Positions 1 to 12,860 of a DNA stretch of 64,000 nt are shown here, in pieces. This DNA is from Ursus arctos (taxonomy: Eukaryota; Chordata; Mammalia; Carnivora; Ursidae), in the NCBI RefSeq assembly GCF_023065955.2, contig NW_026622997.1, forward strand, positions 23,850,001-23,914,000, in the 5' to 3' direction. Both the position numbers and the translations under genes were made by a program. The notes beneath the pieces are model-generated. The model made no database searches. It saw nothing but the letters and a program-made list of their open reading frames with translations, and was not told where the DNA came from. Positions within the stretch are counted from its first letter, which is position 1. Every line of letters starts with the position of its first letter.

Positions 1-3000
1 TAGAAATCTTTTAAAATCTTTTTCTTCTTCTATTTACTTTCTCCTTCCTTCCTCATCTTTCCTGTATGTCTTTCTAATTTTTTTTTCACCTCTAGGCATT
101 TCTTGATTATCCTAACCACTAGAAATAAAGACAGTTGTGTGCATTCAAACAAACACAGCTAATTGTCCAAATATTCAAGTCAGTGAATAGAAGGCATATT
201 TATTCTAGGATTTCATAATTATAATCATTAAGTATATACAGCCTTCAAAGTGGAAAACAGAATAATGACAGATCTCTACCATTTATAATACTTTCTGCTC
301 TTAAAGAGAACTGAGGTCAAGGCTAAAGAGTAAGAAGTTTTATGTTAGATGTCTGTTAAGTTGCCCGGTATCCCTCCTTTGCATTTATTCTAGCTTATTG
401 TAGGTAAACTCGTCTCATGTGAGGGAGTCCTTTTGGGCACGTTAGCACTGGTGAATGGAATGCTTTCAAAATTGCAAACGTATTGTTGCACCTGTGAAAT
501 TTCTTGCCTCTTGCTTATTACTAGGGCAGTAGCAAACCATGTGCACAATTCATACCTGTTGCACAAGATTTTGCCAAGTGTAGACATGCATCCTATTGTG
601 CAGAATAGACTAGAACACTTTCCAAGTACTTCGTTGCATTGATGTGATTCAGTGAGGTTAAGGAATCAACACCTCTCTTTCTCCTCCACTTGGGTGAGTG
701 CTGACTCAGTTGTTTGGGGAATTACTGTGGGTACCTAACTGGGCAACAATTTCACAATAAGTTCTAGCCTTTTATGTTGTTCCAAAGATGGACCGTTTAA
801 ATCTGTTGCGTCTTGAACAGTTTCAACAGCATCCATGAGTTATAGAGAGGTCAAAAGATGGTCACATCAAAGTGTCAGAGAATAGTCTCTTGCCTTTATT
901 CATGGGTTAAACTCATTGTCCTTTCTTCGGATTCTGAGTTACCCTGAGGCATCTGTGTAGCTTCTCTAGAACTGTTCTACTTTCTGGAAGATCCCAGAAT
1001 CAGGTACTCTACCCAAGAATCTCCAATATTTTCAGTACTGGAAATACCAAGGATCCCTGGAGAGGATATTGGAGACACCTGGAGAAGACACCCCATCCCA
1101 CAACCCATCCATCCACAAAGGGCTATGAATCACTGACATGGTAGAGTAGGAGTCTAGATAGCATCTCCAAGAGGTGGTTTTTTTATTAAAACCTTGTATT
1201 GGATATGCACAGTGAGGGCAGAAGCAACCTTGGTATACAATTTCATATTTAGGTTATAACTTACAGGATGTATTGGAAAAAGGTAGAAGCGGACAATGTG
1301 ATATACCTGATGAAAGTTACAGGGACTCTTTGGAAACCAAGAAGAAATCAAATTATCACTACTGATAAGGTGATCCTTGCGTGGTTTTAGACAGTTCATC
1401 AGAATCATAAAGTCGTGTCTTTTGTCCCGTCTGTCCTGTGGCTTGTGATGAATCGTGCAGCGCTCGCTCACCCCTGTGTGGACAATACAGTCCACCTTTG
1501 CTCTTCAGTGAAAAAGTGTTCCTGTCCTTTCAGGGAAGTCCACCCATCCAGGGAGGAATTTTCAACGGCAACAAACATTTAGAAATAAATGAAGTCTTTT
1601 TAGCAGGCTTCTGCTCTCTTAGTTTGCTTACTTTTCCTATAAAAACCAGCACAGCTTTATGCCAAATAGATCAGCATTTATAGGAAACACCAAAGTTTCA
1701 GGAATTTCTGTAGTAGAACCACTAGTCTGGATAACTGATCCAGCACAAAATGGTTTTGGCCCGCATTTTACCAAAATTAAGTAATATATTGTCTTTTTTA
1801 GAGGGCCTCGTACTGTCATTTTGCTTTCGTGCATTCGTAAAATGACCCTGACTTAAAATGGTTTGTTTGGTGCTCTCCTCTTATATCTGCTTTTTAAGCT
1901 TCTGTATGAATGTCTTGTTTCCTCTGAAGCTTTTGAAGCCCTTTTTTTTTTTTTCGTAATGAGCCTTTAACAACGAAGAATCTTGATATTTTTTTTCCTC
2001 CATCCGTAGGAGACTTATATATTCATGTTACGAATTGGGGACGGGTCATTTCCTAATCTGTTTCATCAACAAAATACAATTTTGGAAACAACCTGTCGCA
2101 TTTAACACTGAAATCCAAACTGTGGGCTGCAGGCTTTTAAACTACGAATTCAGCGATGTTTGTGATGCCAGGTCTCTGAGACACTAGAGGTGAAATCTTT
2201 TTTAATTAATTTTCTTTACAGTTGAAACTGGCCCGTGTTTTAGCTGGGAGCAATAGAAGTTTCCTTACGAGCCAACTGGAAGTTGGTTCATTATTCTCTT
2301 CAGTTGTTTGAAAGCTGGCAGCTGTTACCATGACAGCAGCTGGATTGAAGTTAAGCTGGTGGTGCTGCCACAGGTTGAAGCAAACGGGACTTTATTAAAT
2401 CACGGCACCTTTGCGAAGGAAAGTGTCTAAATTACTTCGTATACCAATTTAAAACAGCTGGTCATGAGCAGACCATCATATGGCTTAAATTATTCTATTC
2501 CGATTGATTAATCCAGTTGGAAAATGAGCTAAGTTGATGTCTTCATATGAATGGAGATGATGGTTGCTTGAACTATGTCCTGGGAACTGCGGAGACATGG
2601 AGGGAACCTAGCACTGCGAAGATACAGTCCTGGTTTCAGGGAGACTTGTGTTTTTATGATTTTTAGTAAATATCTCATAAGTGGGACTACATTCAATTGT
2701 CATTGAACCGGTTTTTCTCTTATCTTTTTAAGCTATTAGTGGGATTTCTTTTTTTAAAGTGTAAAACTTGAATCATTTAATTTTTTCATGTAATTTTGAA
2801 AGAGTTACTTCCCAATGAGAGGATTTTTCACTTTGCTGTTCTGAGGACGATAAAACTAGGGTTCCTAGGGTCTTGGGACCTTGGACGTAGACTTTAATTG
2901 GGCCCCCCTCATTTGAGCAGCGTTAAATTTACACAGTCACTCCCTAACATAAAACCATATATTCACATATATTCAAAAAATGACAACACGCAGAGTTGTT

Positions 3001-3900
3001 CTGTCAAGCATATGTTCTCGTTCTAAGTAAAAGAAACTCTGAGTCCTCAAATTCACACACTAAAGTGTGAAAGAAATACATAAGAATGTCCTGTTGATAC
3101 ATTTTAAGACATGAAGCAGTTTATGTATTAAAAATTCTGTTTGTTTTCAGAGATTATTTTATTGGAAGTCCAGTGGCCTTTTAGGTTTATGGTAACCAGA
3201 CCTTAAACTTGGGAGGCAAGGTCCATCCCCCTCACTCAGTTCTGTTTTTACATGTAAGTTGCAGAGATCTTAAGTTACGCCTTAATTGTAGCATCTTTGT
3301 GTGGACTTTTAATGCCATAATATTATCCACCTCAGAATTTGCCGTTATCTTCTGTCGACGTGCCGTGTAATTCTGGATTAATTTGTCATGTTGCTTGTAG
3401 ACTACTAACCCTTGAGCGTCATGAGATCCATTCACAGCCCGAGCGTCCTATACCCAGAGATTGCCCCATGAAATGCCACAACCAGTAAGTAAGGAGCACT
3501 CAGGGAAGAGGGAACCTTTTAGCAGGGAGAACTCACCGGAGGGGAGGTGGCAGCCTTGCAGAGAAAGTTCTGTCCTCCAATCTCTCCACCATATACTTAT
3601 GCAGTGAAGGGGCACACGGGCCCAAAGTCGGGATGGCTTTGCCAGGGTGATTTCTATAAGTGAATCCCAGAGTTATCTCATACTACCCAGCCTATCCTAT
3701 AACCTGCTCTTCCTAGTCTGTCTGGGGGGTTAAAAAAGATGCTAACTCATTAACATCCTGAGTTCTTTTTCTTCTTTTCATTAGTTTCCAGTCACTCACG
3801 TGTCCGTACTGGAACACAATCTGACGAAAGACCAAATTGTGCTAAGTTTCTATTTTATTCTGTTTTTTATATCTAGTTTTATCCCTAGTGGCTTGGAAAC
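1..3900. other. Unique intron, no gene recognised
   Basis: No repeat with clear landmarks. Short frames here lack coding character. A block at 2200-2520 looks more structured than its surroundings and is discussed as a candidate regulatory element. Confidence 0.6.
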
Positions 3901-3934
3901 ACAAGCAACAATATTTGTCAGAACAGAAGAAAAA

Positions 3935-4124
3935 GGGGTGCCTGGGTGGCTCAGTCGTTAAGCGTCTCCTGGGATCGAGCCCCACTTTGGGCTCCTCCAC
4001 TGAGAGCCTGCTTCTTCCTCTCCCACTCCCCCTGCTTGTGTTCCCTCTCTCGCTGGCTGTCTCTCTCTCTGTCAAATAAATAAATAAAATCTTAAAAAAA
4101 AAAAAAAAAAAACAAAAAACAAAA
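3935..4124 (+). mobile_element. CAN SINE with internal deletion
   Basis: The element starts GGGGTGCCTGGGTGGCTCAG and ends in caaataaataaataaaatctt plus an A-tail. A 12-bp duplication, aacagaagaaaa, is at 3922-3933 and 4125-4136. Compared with other copies here, about 30 bases of the tRNA-like part are missing: the head runs straight from gcgtct into cctgggatcgagcc, removing the usual 'gctcaggtcatgatc' stretch that holds part of the B box. A second run of about 27 A bases follows at about 4183-4209. Confidence 0.92.
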
Positions 4125-4209
4125 AACAGAAGAAAAGAAATTGCAAAAAAAAAAAAGCCCAAAAAACAGAAAAGCCACCACCAAAAAAAAAAAAAAAAAA
4201 AAAAAAAAA

Positions 4210-5225
4210 CAGTTCGGCAAGGATTAGGTAATTAAGTTTTCCTCCAGATGCGTTCCCAGATGTGTTTCTGTTCACTGAATAACCACCTCCCAAATAATTT
4301 AGGCAAAATATTTCCCTCACAGTTGTTTTCTGGCTTTATCTCATCGCTTCTAATATCTTTAACTAGGCTGTTATTTTGGGTGTCCCCTGAGGCCTTGCTC
4401 ACTATTTTATCTCTTGTCAGATAGTTTTCTGAAATAGTGCCATTCTCTTCTCTTTCTCTGTGTCCCTTGCTACTTTTACATTATTTCAAGAAAATGAACG
4501 CCTATCATTTGAACAGTTACGTAGCAAGGAAAACATTTACTTTTTCTTTTTTACCACGGTATTATATTTATATTTGGAAGGTACTGACGTCATGTGCTAA
4601 ACACCATATTATTTTGGGATTACCCTAAATGTGATTCATTGGTTTGAAGGTAATTATATTTTCTATTGATTTAGCTTTACGTTTTCCGTCTAGCCGGGTC
4701 AAGAGAGAAATCTCATCATTCCTAATCTTTTTCTACCTTATAGCTTTCCTTTATGATACGATTGTGTTATTCCCTTCAGAAACAGAGAAGCTACCTTCCC
4801 TTAATCTTTTGTACATTTTCTCTACTTAGTGTAAACATAAGGGTCAAATCATTTCTCCTTTCATTGATAGAGTGCTTTCCATATTTCACGGGGCTCATGT
4901 ATTATGTCATGATGTTGTCACAGAAACCCCACCAAGTGTGGTGGATAGGTATCTTTCATCTGCACTTTTTAAAGTGAGCGTCAGGGTTCACACTGGTTAA
5001 AGAGACTTGGCGAGAGCCCAGAGTGATTCAGTGCACAATAGAACTAGATCTTCAGTTTCTGCTATGTAGCACTCTTCCAGTATACTGATTCTAATAATAT
5101 TGATTTAATCACTCTTTTTTTTTTATCAGTTTTGTGCTCAGCACCATAATAAATGCAATAATACCAATAGTAATATTTAATGTGGTAATAGTAATAAAAC
5201 CAGTAGCAAATATTTTTAAGTTTTA
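4210..5225. other. Unique intron
   Basis: AT-rich, with nothing recognised apart from the A-tract at its left edge. Confidence 0.55.
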
Positions 5226-5227
5226 TT

Positions 5228-5395
5228 TTTGTGCCAAGCACTGCTGTGACGGCAGTGGCATAGGTTAGTTTATTTAAGCCTTAAGTTCCAAGGATGTTAA
5301 GTAGTTTTCCCATGATCAGGCGGTCAGTGATGGAACCTTGGTGAAAACTGAGGCCACGTGATGCCTTAACCAGAACTCAATCATTGTGCTGTACC
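5228..5395 (-). mobile_element. MIR SINE, diverged
   Basis: 'gtgccaagcactgctgtg' near the start, then 'aagtagttttcccatgatca' mirror the MIR CORE in reverse; poorly conserved elsewhere. Confidence 0.5.
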
Positions 5396-5699
5396 CTTGT
5401 TCCAGTCTAAGGCGTGTCACTCTAGCAATGGAGATAATGAGGTGGACTCAACAAATATTGGTGAGGTAAAATTTACAGTGTGAACTTAGAAGGGAGGATG
5501 AGGAAGGTATCCAGGAGTGTCAAGGATGACGTCTTGGTATTTTATCCCAAGACGTAGTAGAAGATGGTACAGTTAACCAAGAGGGGAAACGAGAAGGAGG
5601 AATTTGGGTAGAAGAGATGAGTTTGGTTTGGGACATACTGAATTTGAAATGCAGTTTAAAATAGAAATGAATTTGAAAAAATCCAGGGGAGAACCCCGA

Positions 5700-6010
5700 A
5701 AGGTTATACAAAATACGGGCCAAGAGTTCAGGAGGGAGATGAGGATCTAGAGATAAATGTTTGGGAGTAATTAGCTTTTAAGTGGTAGGTGAAGCTGTGG
5801 GTGATGAGCTCACCCAGGAAATAGAAACTGGAAGGCTAGAAACAGAGGACTAGGGGACACCAGTATCTGAGTGATAGTAAAGGTGAGAGGATCCTGTGAC
5901 AGTGGTTGAAAAGGCAGGGTCAGGCCAGGGTAGGAGGAGACCCAGGAGGAAATGACACAACGGAAACAAGGGACATAGCAGTTTTAGGAGAATGAAAATG
6001 GTGTCAGCTG
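5700..6010 (-). mobile_element. L2 LINE fragment (reverse-transcriptase region)
   Basis: 'gataaatgtttgggagtaat', 'tgagctcacccaggaaatag' and 'aggactaggggacaccagta' resemble the reverse complement of the L2 RT part. No open frame remains. Confidence 0.6.
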
Positions 6011-6494
6011 TCAACTAGAGTTGCCTCTTGTAAGCAGACGGTGGCCTAGGTGCTCTGGAGGGGGAGAAAAGTATTTTTAGATTCTTTCCCCAATACCGTA
6101 AGCGTTCAAAAGCTTTTGAGGTGTAGTAATGACTCCTGTCCGAGCAGTCTCTGTGGTCCTTTGTTGACTGCATTCCCTGTTCCTAGCACAGTGCTCACTT
6201 TGTCCTCTTCCATCCCCGTATTGCTACCCTGTGCACACAGCATCCGGGGGCAGGACAGAGGGAGCAGACATACTGTGTGCTCGTTGAATGAATAGTACTC
6301 ACTCTGGAACCAATGAGATTAAGACTTAGAGTAATATTTCTCAGTCTGTTTTAATTAAAGTACTCTTTTTATAAACAAGAAAATCCCCTGCTCTTTGCAG
6401 AGAAACTGGTATATTCCCTGGAGTAGAACATCATCCCCTGCATTTGTAGAGATTCTGTGTTCTGTGAACTCCTGCTGGCTAGTAGCTAACAGTA

Positions 6495-6715
6495 GTTATA
6501 AGGCAGTACTTATTGAGTGTTCAGTATGTTGCAAGCAGTGTGCTAAGTACTTTATGTAGATTAGCTCATTTAATTTTCACAATGGCTCATACCAGATAGG
6601 AAATATTGTTACCCCCATCGGACAGGTGAGCAACCTAAGGCACAGAGTAACTTTGCCCAAAGTTACTGTGCTAATAACTGGAAGAATTCAGATTTACGCT
6701 CTGTCCTGTGAACCT
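6495..6715 (-). mobile_element. MIR SINE
   Basis: 'tattgagtgttcagtatgtt', 'gtgctaagtactttatgtag' and 'aatattgttacccccatcgg' follow the reversed MIR consensus through to the tRNA-like end. Confidence 0.8.
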
Positions 6716-6719
6716 CCAA

Positions 6720-7743
6720 ACTTTTTCTTTCATTGCTACTATGGCATCTAGCCTTTCCAGATGGGATAATTTTTAGAAACTTAGGGACGATCATAATTTT
6801 CTCATTAAGGATTGTACTATATTATTAGATAGAAAATTTTAAATTTTACATACCTTCTTTCAAAAATGTCCTCTATCTTTCCATAGTCAGTATCCCCCAC
6901 TTTTTGCTTTCACTCCATGTCCAGGTGGAAAGTCACTGAGCAAAGGGATGATAACGAAACTGTGTTTGAATGTCAACACAGGGAGACAAACTACAAGTAG
7001 ATAATGACTGGTTCATCTGTAACAATATCTTTAACTCTACACTGCAGAGTGTCGTCATAAAGTGTGTGTACAAGTGAAATAAAATGCTGTACTAGTGGTT
7101 GTGTGTTGCAGAACTATTGTCCTACGTAATCTGCTGTGTCGCAAGAACTTTATAAGTCCTCATTTTTATGTCCTATTCTTCCTTCCTTCCTGGAACCAAA
7201 TATATTCTATACCCAGCTAAAACTCCCACCCTAAACAGCCTTAGTTCCTCACACTGCTCCATTTTATCACTTGTTGCCGGCACAAGGAGAGTCTGTTATT
7301 GGCCACTCTTACCTCCCGTACTCATCCCTATCATCGTTCTCTGATGGACCTTTCCCGAGGCCTCCTGACTATCTAGGACCTTATGTTCTTATCTAGGACC
7401 TGGAAGAAATCAAGGGAGCCTATACAGTGCATGTCGTCTGGAATGTTGTATGAGACTTTGCAGTAATATCTGAGAGGCACCATAACTAAGTCAGCAGCAA
7501 ACAACAGGAAAAAGGCTGGGTAATATAACCCATCATTGTTTTTAAAGATTGAATTTCAGATTATTAAGATCTGACCATAATTCTGGAAATAGGACCAAAA
7601 AAATCATTGTAAATTAACATGAATTTCAAAGGATCCAAAGTCTTGTGTTTATTCAACCAGTACTTATTGGATATAGACTATATGTCAGATGCTTGTTAGG
7701 TGTAGAATATTAAAAGCTAAGTAAAATTTGATGACTGTCTTCT
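6720..7743. other. Unique intron up to the LINE-1 insertion
   Basis: No recognisable element. A duplicated 'atctaggacc' (7371-7380 and about 7391-7400) is the only local repetition seen. Confidence 0.55.
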
Positions 7744-7789
7744 CGGGACTGACATTCTTTTTTTTTTTTTTTTTTTTTTTTAATGATTT

Positions 7790-7795
7790 TTTATT
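7790..7795 (-). promoter_or_regulatory. LINE-1 polyadenylation signal AATAAA
   Basis: The minus strand has AATAAA shortly before the A-tail, at the end of a short 3' UTR (about 7782-8057). It fits the usual L1 3'-end signal. The A-tail is about 22 bases in this assembly. Confidence 0.7.
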
Positions 7796-8057
7796 ATATT
7801 ATGTTAGTCACCATACAGTACATCCCCGGTTTCCGATGTAAGGCTCGATGATTCATTAGTTGTGTATAACACCCAGTGCACCATGCAATACGTGCCCTCC
7901 TTACTACCCATCACCAGTCTATCCCATTCCCCCACCCCCCTCCCCTCTGAAGTCCTCAGTTTGTTTCTCATAGTCCATAGTCTCTCATGTTTCATTCCCC
8001 CTTCTGATTACCCCCCCTTTCTTTATCCCTTTCTTCCCCTACTGATCATCCTAGTTC

Positions 8058-11000
8058 TTATGTTCCATAGATGAGAGAAATCATATGATAGTTGTCTTTC
8101 TCTGCTTGACTTATTTCACTTAGCATTATCTCCTCCAGTGCCGTCCATGTTGTAGCAAATGTTGAGAACTCGTTCTTTCTGATAGCTGAGTAATATTCCA
8201 TTGTATATATGGACCACAACTTCTTAATCCAGTCATCTGTTGAAGGGCATCTCGGCTCCTTCCACGATTTAGCTATTGTGGACATTGCTGCTATGAACAT
8301 TGGGGTGCATATGGCCCTTCTCTTCACTACGTCTGTATCTTTGGGGTAAATACCCAGTAGTGCAATGGCTGGATCATAGGGTAGCTCAATTTTTAACTTT
8401 TTAAGGGACCTCCACACTGTTTTCCAGAGTGGCTGTACCAACTTGCATTCCCACCAACAATGTAGGAGGGATCCCCTTTCTCCACATCCTCTCCAACAAT
8501 TGTTGTTTCTTGCCTTGTCTATTTTTGCCATTCTAACTGGCGTAAGGTGGTATCTCAGTGTGGTTTTGATTTGAATTTCCTTGATGGCTAATGATTTTGA
8601 ACATTTTTTCATGTGTCTGTTAGCCATTTGTATGTCTTCATTGGAAAAGTGTCTGTTCATATCTTCTGCCCATTTTTTGATTTGTTTATTTGTTTCTCGT
8701 GTATTGAGTTTGAGAAGTTCTTTGTAGATCTTGGATACCAGTCCTTTATCTGTAGTGTCATTTGCAAATATATTCTCCCATTCCGTGGGCTGCCTCTTAG
8801 TTTTTCTGACTGTTTCCTTGGATGTGCAGAAACTTTTAATCTTGATGAAGTCCCATAAATTCATTTTATCTTTTGTTTCTCTTGCCTTTGGGGATGTGTC
8901 ATGAAAAAGGTTGCTTTGGCCGATGTCGTAGAGATTGTTGCCTATGTTCTCCTCTAGAATTTTGATAGATTCCTGTCTCACATTGAGGTCTTTCATCCAT
9001 TTGGAGTTTATTTTTGTGTATGGTGTGAGATAGTGGTCAAGTTTCATTCTTTTGCATGTAGCTGTCCAATTTTCCCAGCACCATTTATTGAAGAGACTGT
9101 CTTTTTCCCACCGGATGTTTTTTCCTGCTTTATCAAATATTAGTTGCCCAAAGAGCCGAGGGTCCATTTCTGGGCTCTCTATTCTGTTCCATTGGTCTAT
9201 GTGTCTGTTTTTGTGCCAGTACCATGCTGTCTTTGTGATCACAGCTTTATAGTACAGCTCGAAATCCGGCATTGTGATGCCCCCAGCTTTGTTTTTCCTT
9301 TTCAACAGTTCCTTGGAGATTCGGGGCCTTTTCTGTTTCCATACAAATTTAAGGACTGTTTGTTCCAGTTCTTTGAAAAATGTCCTTGGTATTTTGATCG
9401 GGATAGCATTGAAAGTGTAGATTGCTCTGGGTAGCATGGACATTTTAACTATGTTAATTCTTCCGATCCATGAGCATGGAATATCTTTCCATCTTTTTAT
9501 GTCTTCCTCAATGTCTTTCAAGAGTGATTTATAGTTTCTAGAATATAGGTCCTTTACGTCTCTGGTTAAGTTAATTCCAAGGTAACGTATGGTTTTTGGT
9601 GCTATTGTAAATGGGATGGATTCCCTAATTTCTCTTTCTTCGGTCTCGTTATTCGTGTATAGAAATGCAACTGATTTCTGAGCATTTATTTTGTATCCTG
9701 CCACGTTACTGAATTGCTCTATAACTTCTAATAATTTGGGAGTGGCTTCTTTTGGGTTTTCCATATAGAGTATCATGTCATCTGCAAAGAGAGACATTTT
9801 GACTTCTTCTTTGCCAATTTGAATACCTTTGATCCCTTTTTGTCGTCTGATTGCTGTTGCAAGGACTTCTAGTACTATGTTGAATAATAGTGGCGAGAGT
9901 GGGCATCCTTGTCGAGTTCCTGATCTTAAGGGAAAGGCTTCCAGCTTTTCTCCATTGAGAATAATATTTGCAGTAGGCTTTTCATAGATGGCTTTTATGA
10001 GATTGAGAAATGTACCTTCTATTCCTACACTCTGAAGCGTTTTAATCAGGAAAGGATGCTGTATTTTGTCAAATGCTTTTTCGGCATCGATTGAGAGGAT
10101 CATATGGTTCCTGAGTCCTTTCTTGTTGATATGATGTATCACGCTGATTGATTTGCGAATATTGAACCACGCTTGCATCCCAGGGATGAATCCCACTTGA
10201 TCGTGATGGATAATCCTTTTAATGTACTGTTGGATTCTATTAGCAAGTATCTTGTTGAGGATTTTGGCGTCCATATTCATTAGGGAAATCGGTCTGTAAT
10301 TCTCCTTTTTGAGGGGGTCTTTGCCTGGTTTGGGGATCAAGGTAATATTGGCCTCATAGAATGAGTTTGGTAGCTTTCCTTCTGTTTCTATTTTTTGAAG
10401 TAGCTTTAGGAGAATAGGTATTATTTCTTCTTTGAATGTTTGGTAGAATTCCCCAGGAAAACCGTCCGGGCCTGGAGTTTTGTTATTTGGAAGGTTGTTT
10501 ATCACTGACTCAATTTCTTCATAATTAATTGGCCTGTTTAAGGAATCAATTTCTTCCGGTTTCAATCTTGGTAGTTTATAGGTTTCCAGGAAGGATTCCA
10601 TCTCTTCCAGATTGCTTAGTTTATTGGCATATAGCTGTTGATAAAAATTTCTAATAATCCTTCCAATTTCAATGGTGCTCGTCGTGACCTCTCCTTTTTC
10701 ATTCATAATTTTAATAATCTGGGTCCTTTCTCTTTTCTTTTGGATAAGTCTTGCCAGTGGTCTGTCAATTTTATTGATTCTCTCCAAGAACCAGCTTCTA
10801 GTCCTGTTGATCTGCTCTACTGTACTTCTGGTTTCTGCTTGATTGATTTCAGCTCTAATTTTGGTCAACTGCTTCCTCGTGCGTGGATTAGGCCTGTCCC
10901 TCTGTTGCTGTTCCAGCTTCTTGAGGTGAGAATATAAAAACTGCATTTTAGATTTTTCTATTCTTTTGAGTGAGGCTTGGATGGCTATGTATTTCCCCCT

Positions 11001-11885
11001 TAGGACTGCCTTTGCAGTATCCCATAGGTTTTGGACTGTTGTATTTTCATTCTCATTGGTCTCCATAAATTGTTTAATTTGATTTTTGATTTCCTGGTTT
11101 ATCGAGTCATTCCTGAGCAGGATGGTTCTTAGTCTCCAAGTGTTTGAGTTTCTTCCAAATTTTTCCTTGTGGTTGAGTTCCAATTTCAGAGCGTTGTGGT
11201 CTGAGAATATGCAGGGGATAATTTCAATCTTTTGGTATCGGTTGAGACCTGTTTTGTGTCCCAGAACATGGTCTATTCTTGAGAATGTTCCATGGGCATT
11301 AGAATAGAATGAGTATTCTTTGGTTCTGGGGTGTAGTGTTCTATATATATCTATGAGGTCCAACTCGTCGAGTATGGCATTCAAAGCCTTTGATTCTTTG
11401 CTTAGTTTTTGCCAGGGTGTTCTGTCTATTTCTGATAGTGGAGTGTTGAGGTCCCCTACTATTAATGTATTTTCATTTATATGTCTCTTTATTCTGGATA
11501 AGAGTTGGCTTGTGTATCTTGCTGCTCCCCTGTTGGGGGCATATATATTTATAATTGTCATATCCACTTGTTGAATACTTCCCTTAAGAATAATATAGTG
11601 CCCTTCTGCGTCTCTAACTATAGTCTGTAGTTTAAAATCCAATTTATCTGATATGAGAATTGCTACCCCAGCTTTCTTTTGAGGACCATTTGCATGAAAG
11701 ATGGTACTCCATCCCCTTACTCTCAGTCTGAATGCATCTTTGGGTTTGAAATGAGTCTCTTGTAGACAGCAAATGGATGGGTCATTTCTTTTTATCCAAT
11801 CTGCAACCCTGTGGCGCTTTATGGGATGGTTCAAACCATTTACATTAAGACTGATTACTGAGAGATATGATTTTAATGTTGCCAT
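8058..11885 (-). CDS. LINE-1 ORF2 protein: endonuclease and reverse transcriptase
   Basis: The 1275-codon frame is complete from ATG (11883-11885). ORF2p nicks target DNA and primes reverse transcription of L1 (and SINE) RNA at the nick. The N-terminal APE-type endonuclease keeps N14, E43 (LQETH), D145 and N147 (GDLN), D205 (RIDH) and H230 (SDH). The reverse transcriptase keeps D600 ([10 protein letters not shown]) and the FADD motif with D702 and D703. The C-terminal cysteine-rich motif CWRGC...HCWWEC starts at C1130. These positions coincide with human ORF2p numbering as I remember it, and the total length is equal, so there is no net indel. No stop interrupts the frame. Open frames on the opposite strand here are shadows. 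Residue retention suggests but does not prove activity. Confidence 0.97.
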   Translation of the reverse strand: MATLKSYLSVISLNVNGLNHPIKRHRVADWIKRNDPSICCLQETHFKPKDAFRLRVRGWSTIFHANGPQKKAGVAILISDKLDFKLQTIVRDAEGHYIILKGSIQQVDMTIINIYAPNRGAARYTSQLLSRIKRHINENTLIVGDLNTPLSEIDRTPWQKLSKESKALNAILDELDLIDIYRTLHPRTKEYSFYSNAHGTFSRIDHVLGHKTGLNRYQKIEIIPCIFSDHNALKLELNHKEKFGRNSNTWRLRTILLRNDSINQEIKNQIKQFMETNENENTTVQNLWDTAKAVLRGKYIAIQASLKRIEKSKMQFLYSHLKKLEQQQRDRPNPRTRKQLTKIRAEINQAETRSTVEQINRTRSWFLERINKIDRPLARLIQKKRERTQIIKIMNEKGEVTTSTIEIGRIIRNFYQQLYANKLSNLEEMESFLETYKLPRLKPEEIDSLNRPINYEEIESVINNLPNNKTPGPDGFPGEFYQTFKEEIIPILLKLLQKIETEGKLPNSFYEANITLIPKPGKDPLKKENYRPISLMNMDAKILNKILANRIQQYIKRIIHHDQVGFIPGMQAWFNIRKSISVIHHINKKGLRNHMILSIDAEKAFDKIQHPFLIKTLQSVGIEGTFLNLIKAIYEKPTANIILNGEKLEAFPLRSGTRQGCPLSPLLFNIVLEVLATAIRRQKGIKGIQIGKEEVKMSLFADDMILYMENPKEATPKLLEVIEQFSNVAGYKINAQKSVAFLYTNNETEEREIRESIPFTIAPKTIRYLGINLTRDVKDLYSRNYKSLLKDIEEDIKRWKDIPCSWIGRINIVKMSMLPRAIYTFNAIPIKIPRTFFKELEQTVLKFVWKQKRPRISKELLKRKNKAGGITMPDFELYYKAVITKTAWYWHKNRHIDQWNRIESPEMDPRLFGQLIFDKAGKNIRWEKDSLFNKWCWENWTATCKRMKLDHYLTPYTKINSKWMKDLNVRQESIKILEENIGNNLYDIGQSNLFHDTSPKARETKDKMNLWDFIKIKSFCTSKETVRKTKRQPTEWENIFANDTTDKGLVSKIYKELLKLNTRETNKQIKKWAEDMNRHFSNEDIQMANRHMKKCSKSLAIKEIQIKTTLRYHLTPVRMAKIDKARNNNCWRGCGERGSLLHCWWECKLVQPLWKTVWRSLKKLKIELPYDPAIALLGIYPKDTDVVKRRAICTPMFIAAMSTIAKSWKEPRCPSTDDWIKKLWSIYTMEYYSAIRKNEFSTFATTWTALEEIMLSEISQAEKDNYHMISLIYGT

Positions 11886-11957
11886 GTTGCCAGTAAAGTC
11901 TTTTTTTGTATTGGCTGTGACTTTCTGTTCTGTATCACTCTTGGGGCCTTTTTACTT

Positions 11958-12860
11958 TTATAGAACCCCCCGTAATATCTCCTGTAGGGCTGGTTTCGTA
12001 GTTACAAAATTGGTTAGTGACTGGCGATTCTGAAATGTCTTTATTTCTCCATCAATTCTGAATGACAGTCTTGCTGGATAAAGGATCCTTGGCTGCATGT
12101 TTTTCTCTGAAAGAGCTTTAAATATGCTCCCCCAACCCTTTCTCTCATTCCAGGTCTGTGTAGACAGGTCTGACGTAATTCTGATGCTTTTGCCTTGGTA
12201 CGTGAGAAATTTCTTTGCCCTGGCCGCTTTCAATACTGTATCCTTGCATCTAATATTTGCAAAATGCACTATGACGTGACGTGGCGTAGGTTTGTCGTGG
12301 TTGAGCTTGGGAGGGGTCCTCTCTGCCTCTTGGACACGAATGTTTGTTTCCCTTGCTAGATTAGGGAAGTTTTCAGCTACAATTTGTTCAAATATCTCTT
12401 CTAGACCTCTGTTTTTCTCCACCCCCTCGGGGATGCCGATGATTCTAACATTGGATCGTTTCATTGAGTCAGTAATCTCCCGTAACCTACATTCGTGGGC
12501 GTGGATTTTTTTAAGACCATCTTCTATTTTCATTTTTTCCTCTATTAACCCATCCTCCAATTCACTAACCCGTTCCTCTGCTTCTGTGACCCTGGCTGTC
12601 AGAGCCTCTAGTTTTGCCTGCATTTGGCTCATAGAATTTTTAATTTCTGTCAGATTCGCTCTCATTTCTGTCCTTAGGGATTCTATATTCTCAGTAACCT
12701 TTTCGTTTATACTTTTTTCAATTCTACTCATCATTTTGACCATCGTTACTCTGAATTCCATTTCTGATAATTTGGTTACATCCATATCCATTATTTCTGT
12801 GGCAGAGGCCACAGTCTCACTGTCTTTTCTTTGCTGGGGGGGGCTTCTCCTTCTTGTCAT
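11958..12860 (-). CDS. LINE-1 ORF1 protein, RNA-binding chaperone
   Basis: The 300-codon frame is complete from ATG (12858-12860) to stop. ORF1p is the trimeric nucleic-acid chaperone that coats L1 RNA in cytoplasmic particles. Visible domains: a short basic N terminus (MTRRRSPPQQ); a long heptad-rich coiled coil at about residues 35-135, full of E, K, M and L; an RRM-like domain from about 137 (VRIIGIPEG) to 225; and a C-terminal domain at about 230-295 with ARLSF near 263-267 and a FVTTKPALQEIL end. The length is close to what I recall for carnivore L1 ORF1 and somewhat shorter than the 338-residue human protein. It ends 72 bp before the ORF2 start. No internal stop or frameshift. The identification is secure; function is inferred from the family. 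Confidence 0.95.
   Translation of the reverse strand: MTRRRSPPQQRKDSETVASATEIMDMDVTKLSEMEFRVTMVKMMSRIEKSINEKVTENIESLRTEMRANLTEIKNSMSQMQAKLEALTARVTEAEERVSELEDGLIEEKMKIEDGLKKIHAHECRLREITDSMKRSNVRIIGIPEGVEKNRGLEEIFEQIVAENFPNLARETNIRVQEAERTPPKLNHDKPTPRHVIVHFANIRCKDTVLKAARAKKFLTYQGKSIRITSDLSTQTWNERKGWGSIFKALSEKNMQPRILYPARLSFRIDGEIKTFQNRQSLTNFVTTKPALQEILRGVL

Noticed and set aside
3935..4000. tRNA-like sequence
   Set aside because: It is the tRNA-derived head of a CAN SINE, not a tRNA gene; the same applies to all other SINE heads here.
8613..11574. Several 60-100-codon + strand frames
   Set aside because: All are antisense to the intact L1 ORF2.
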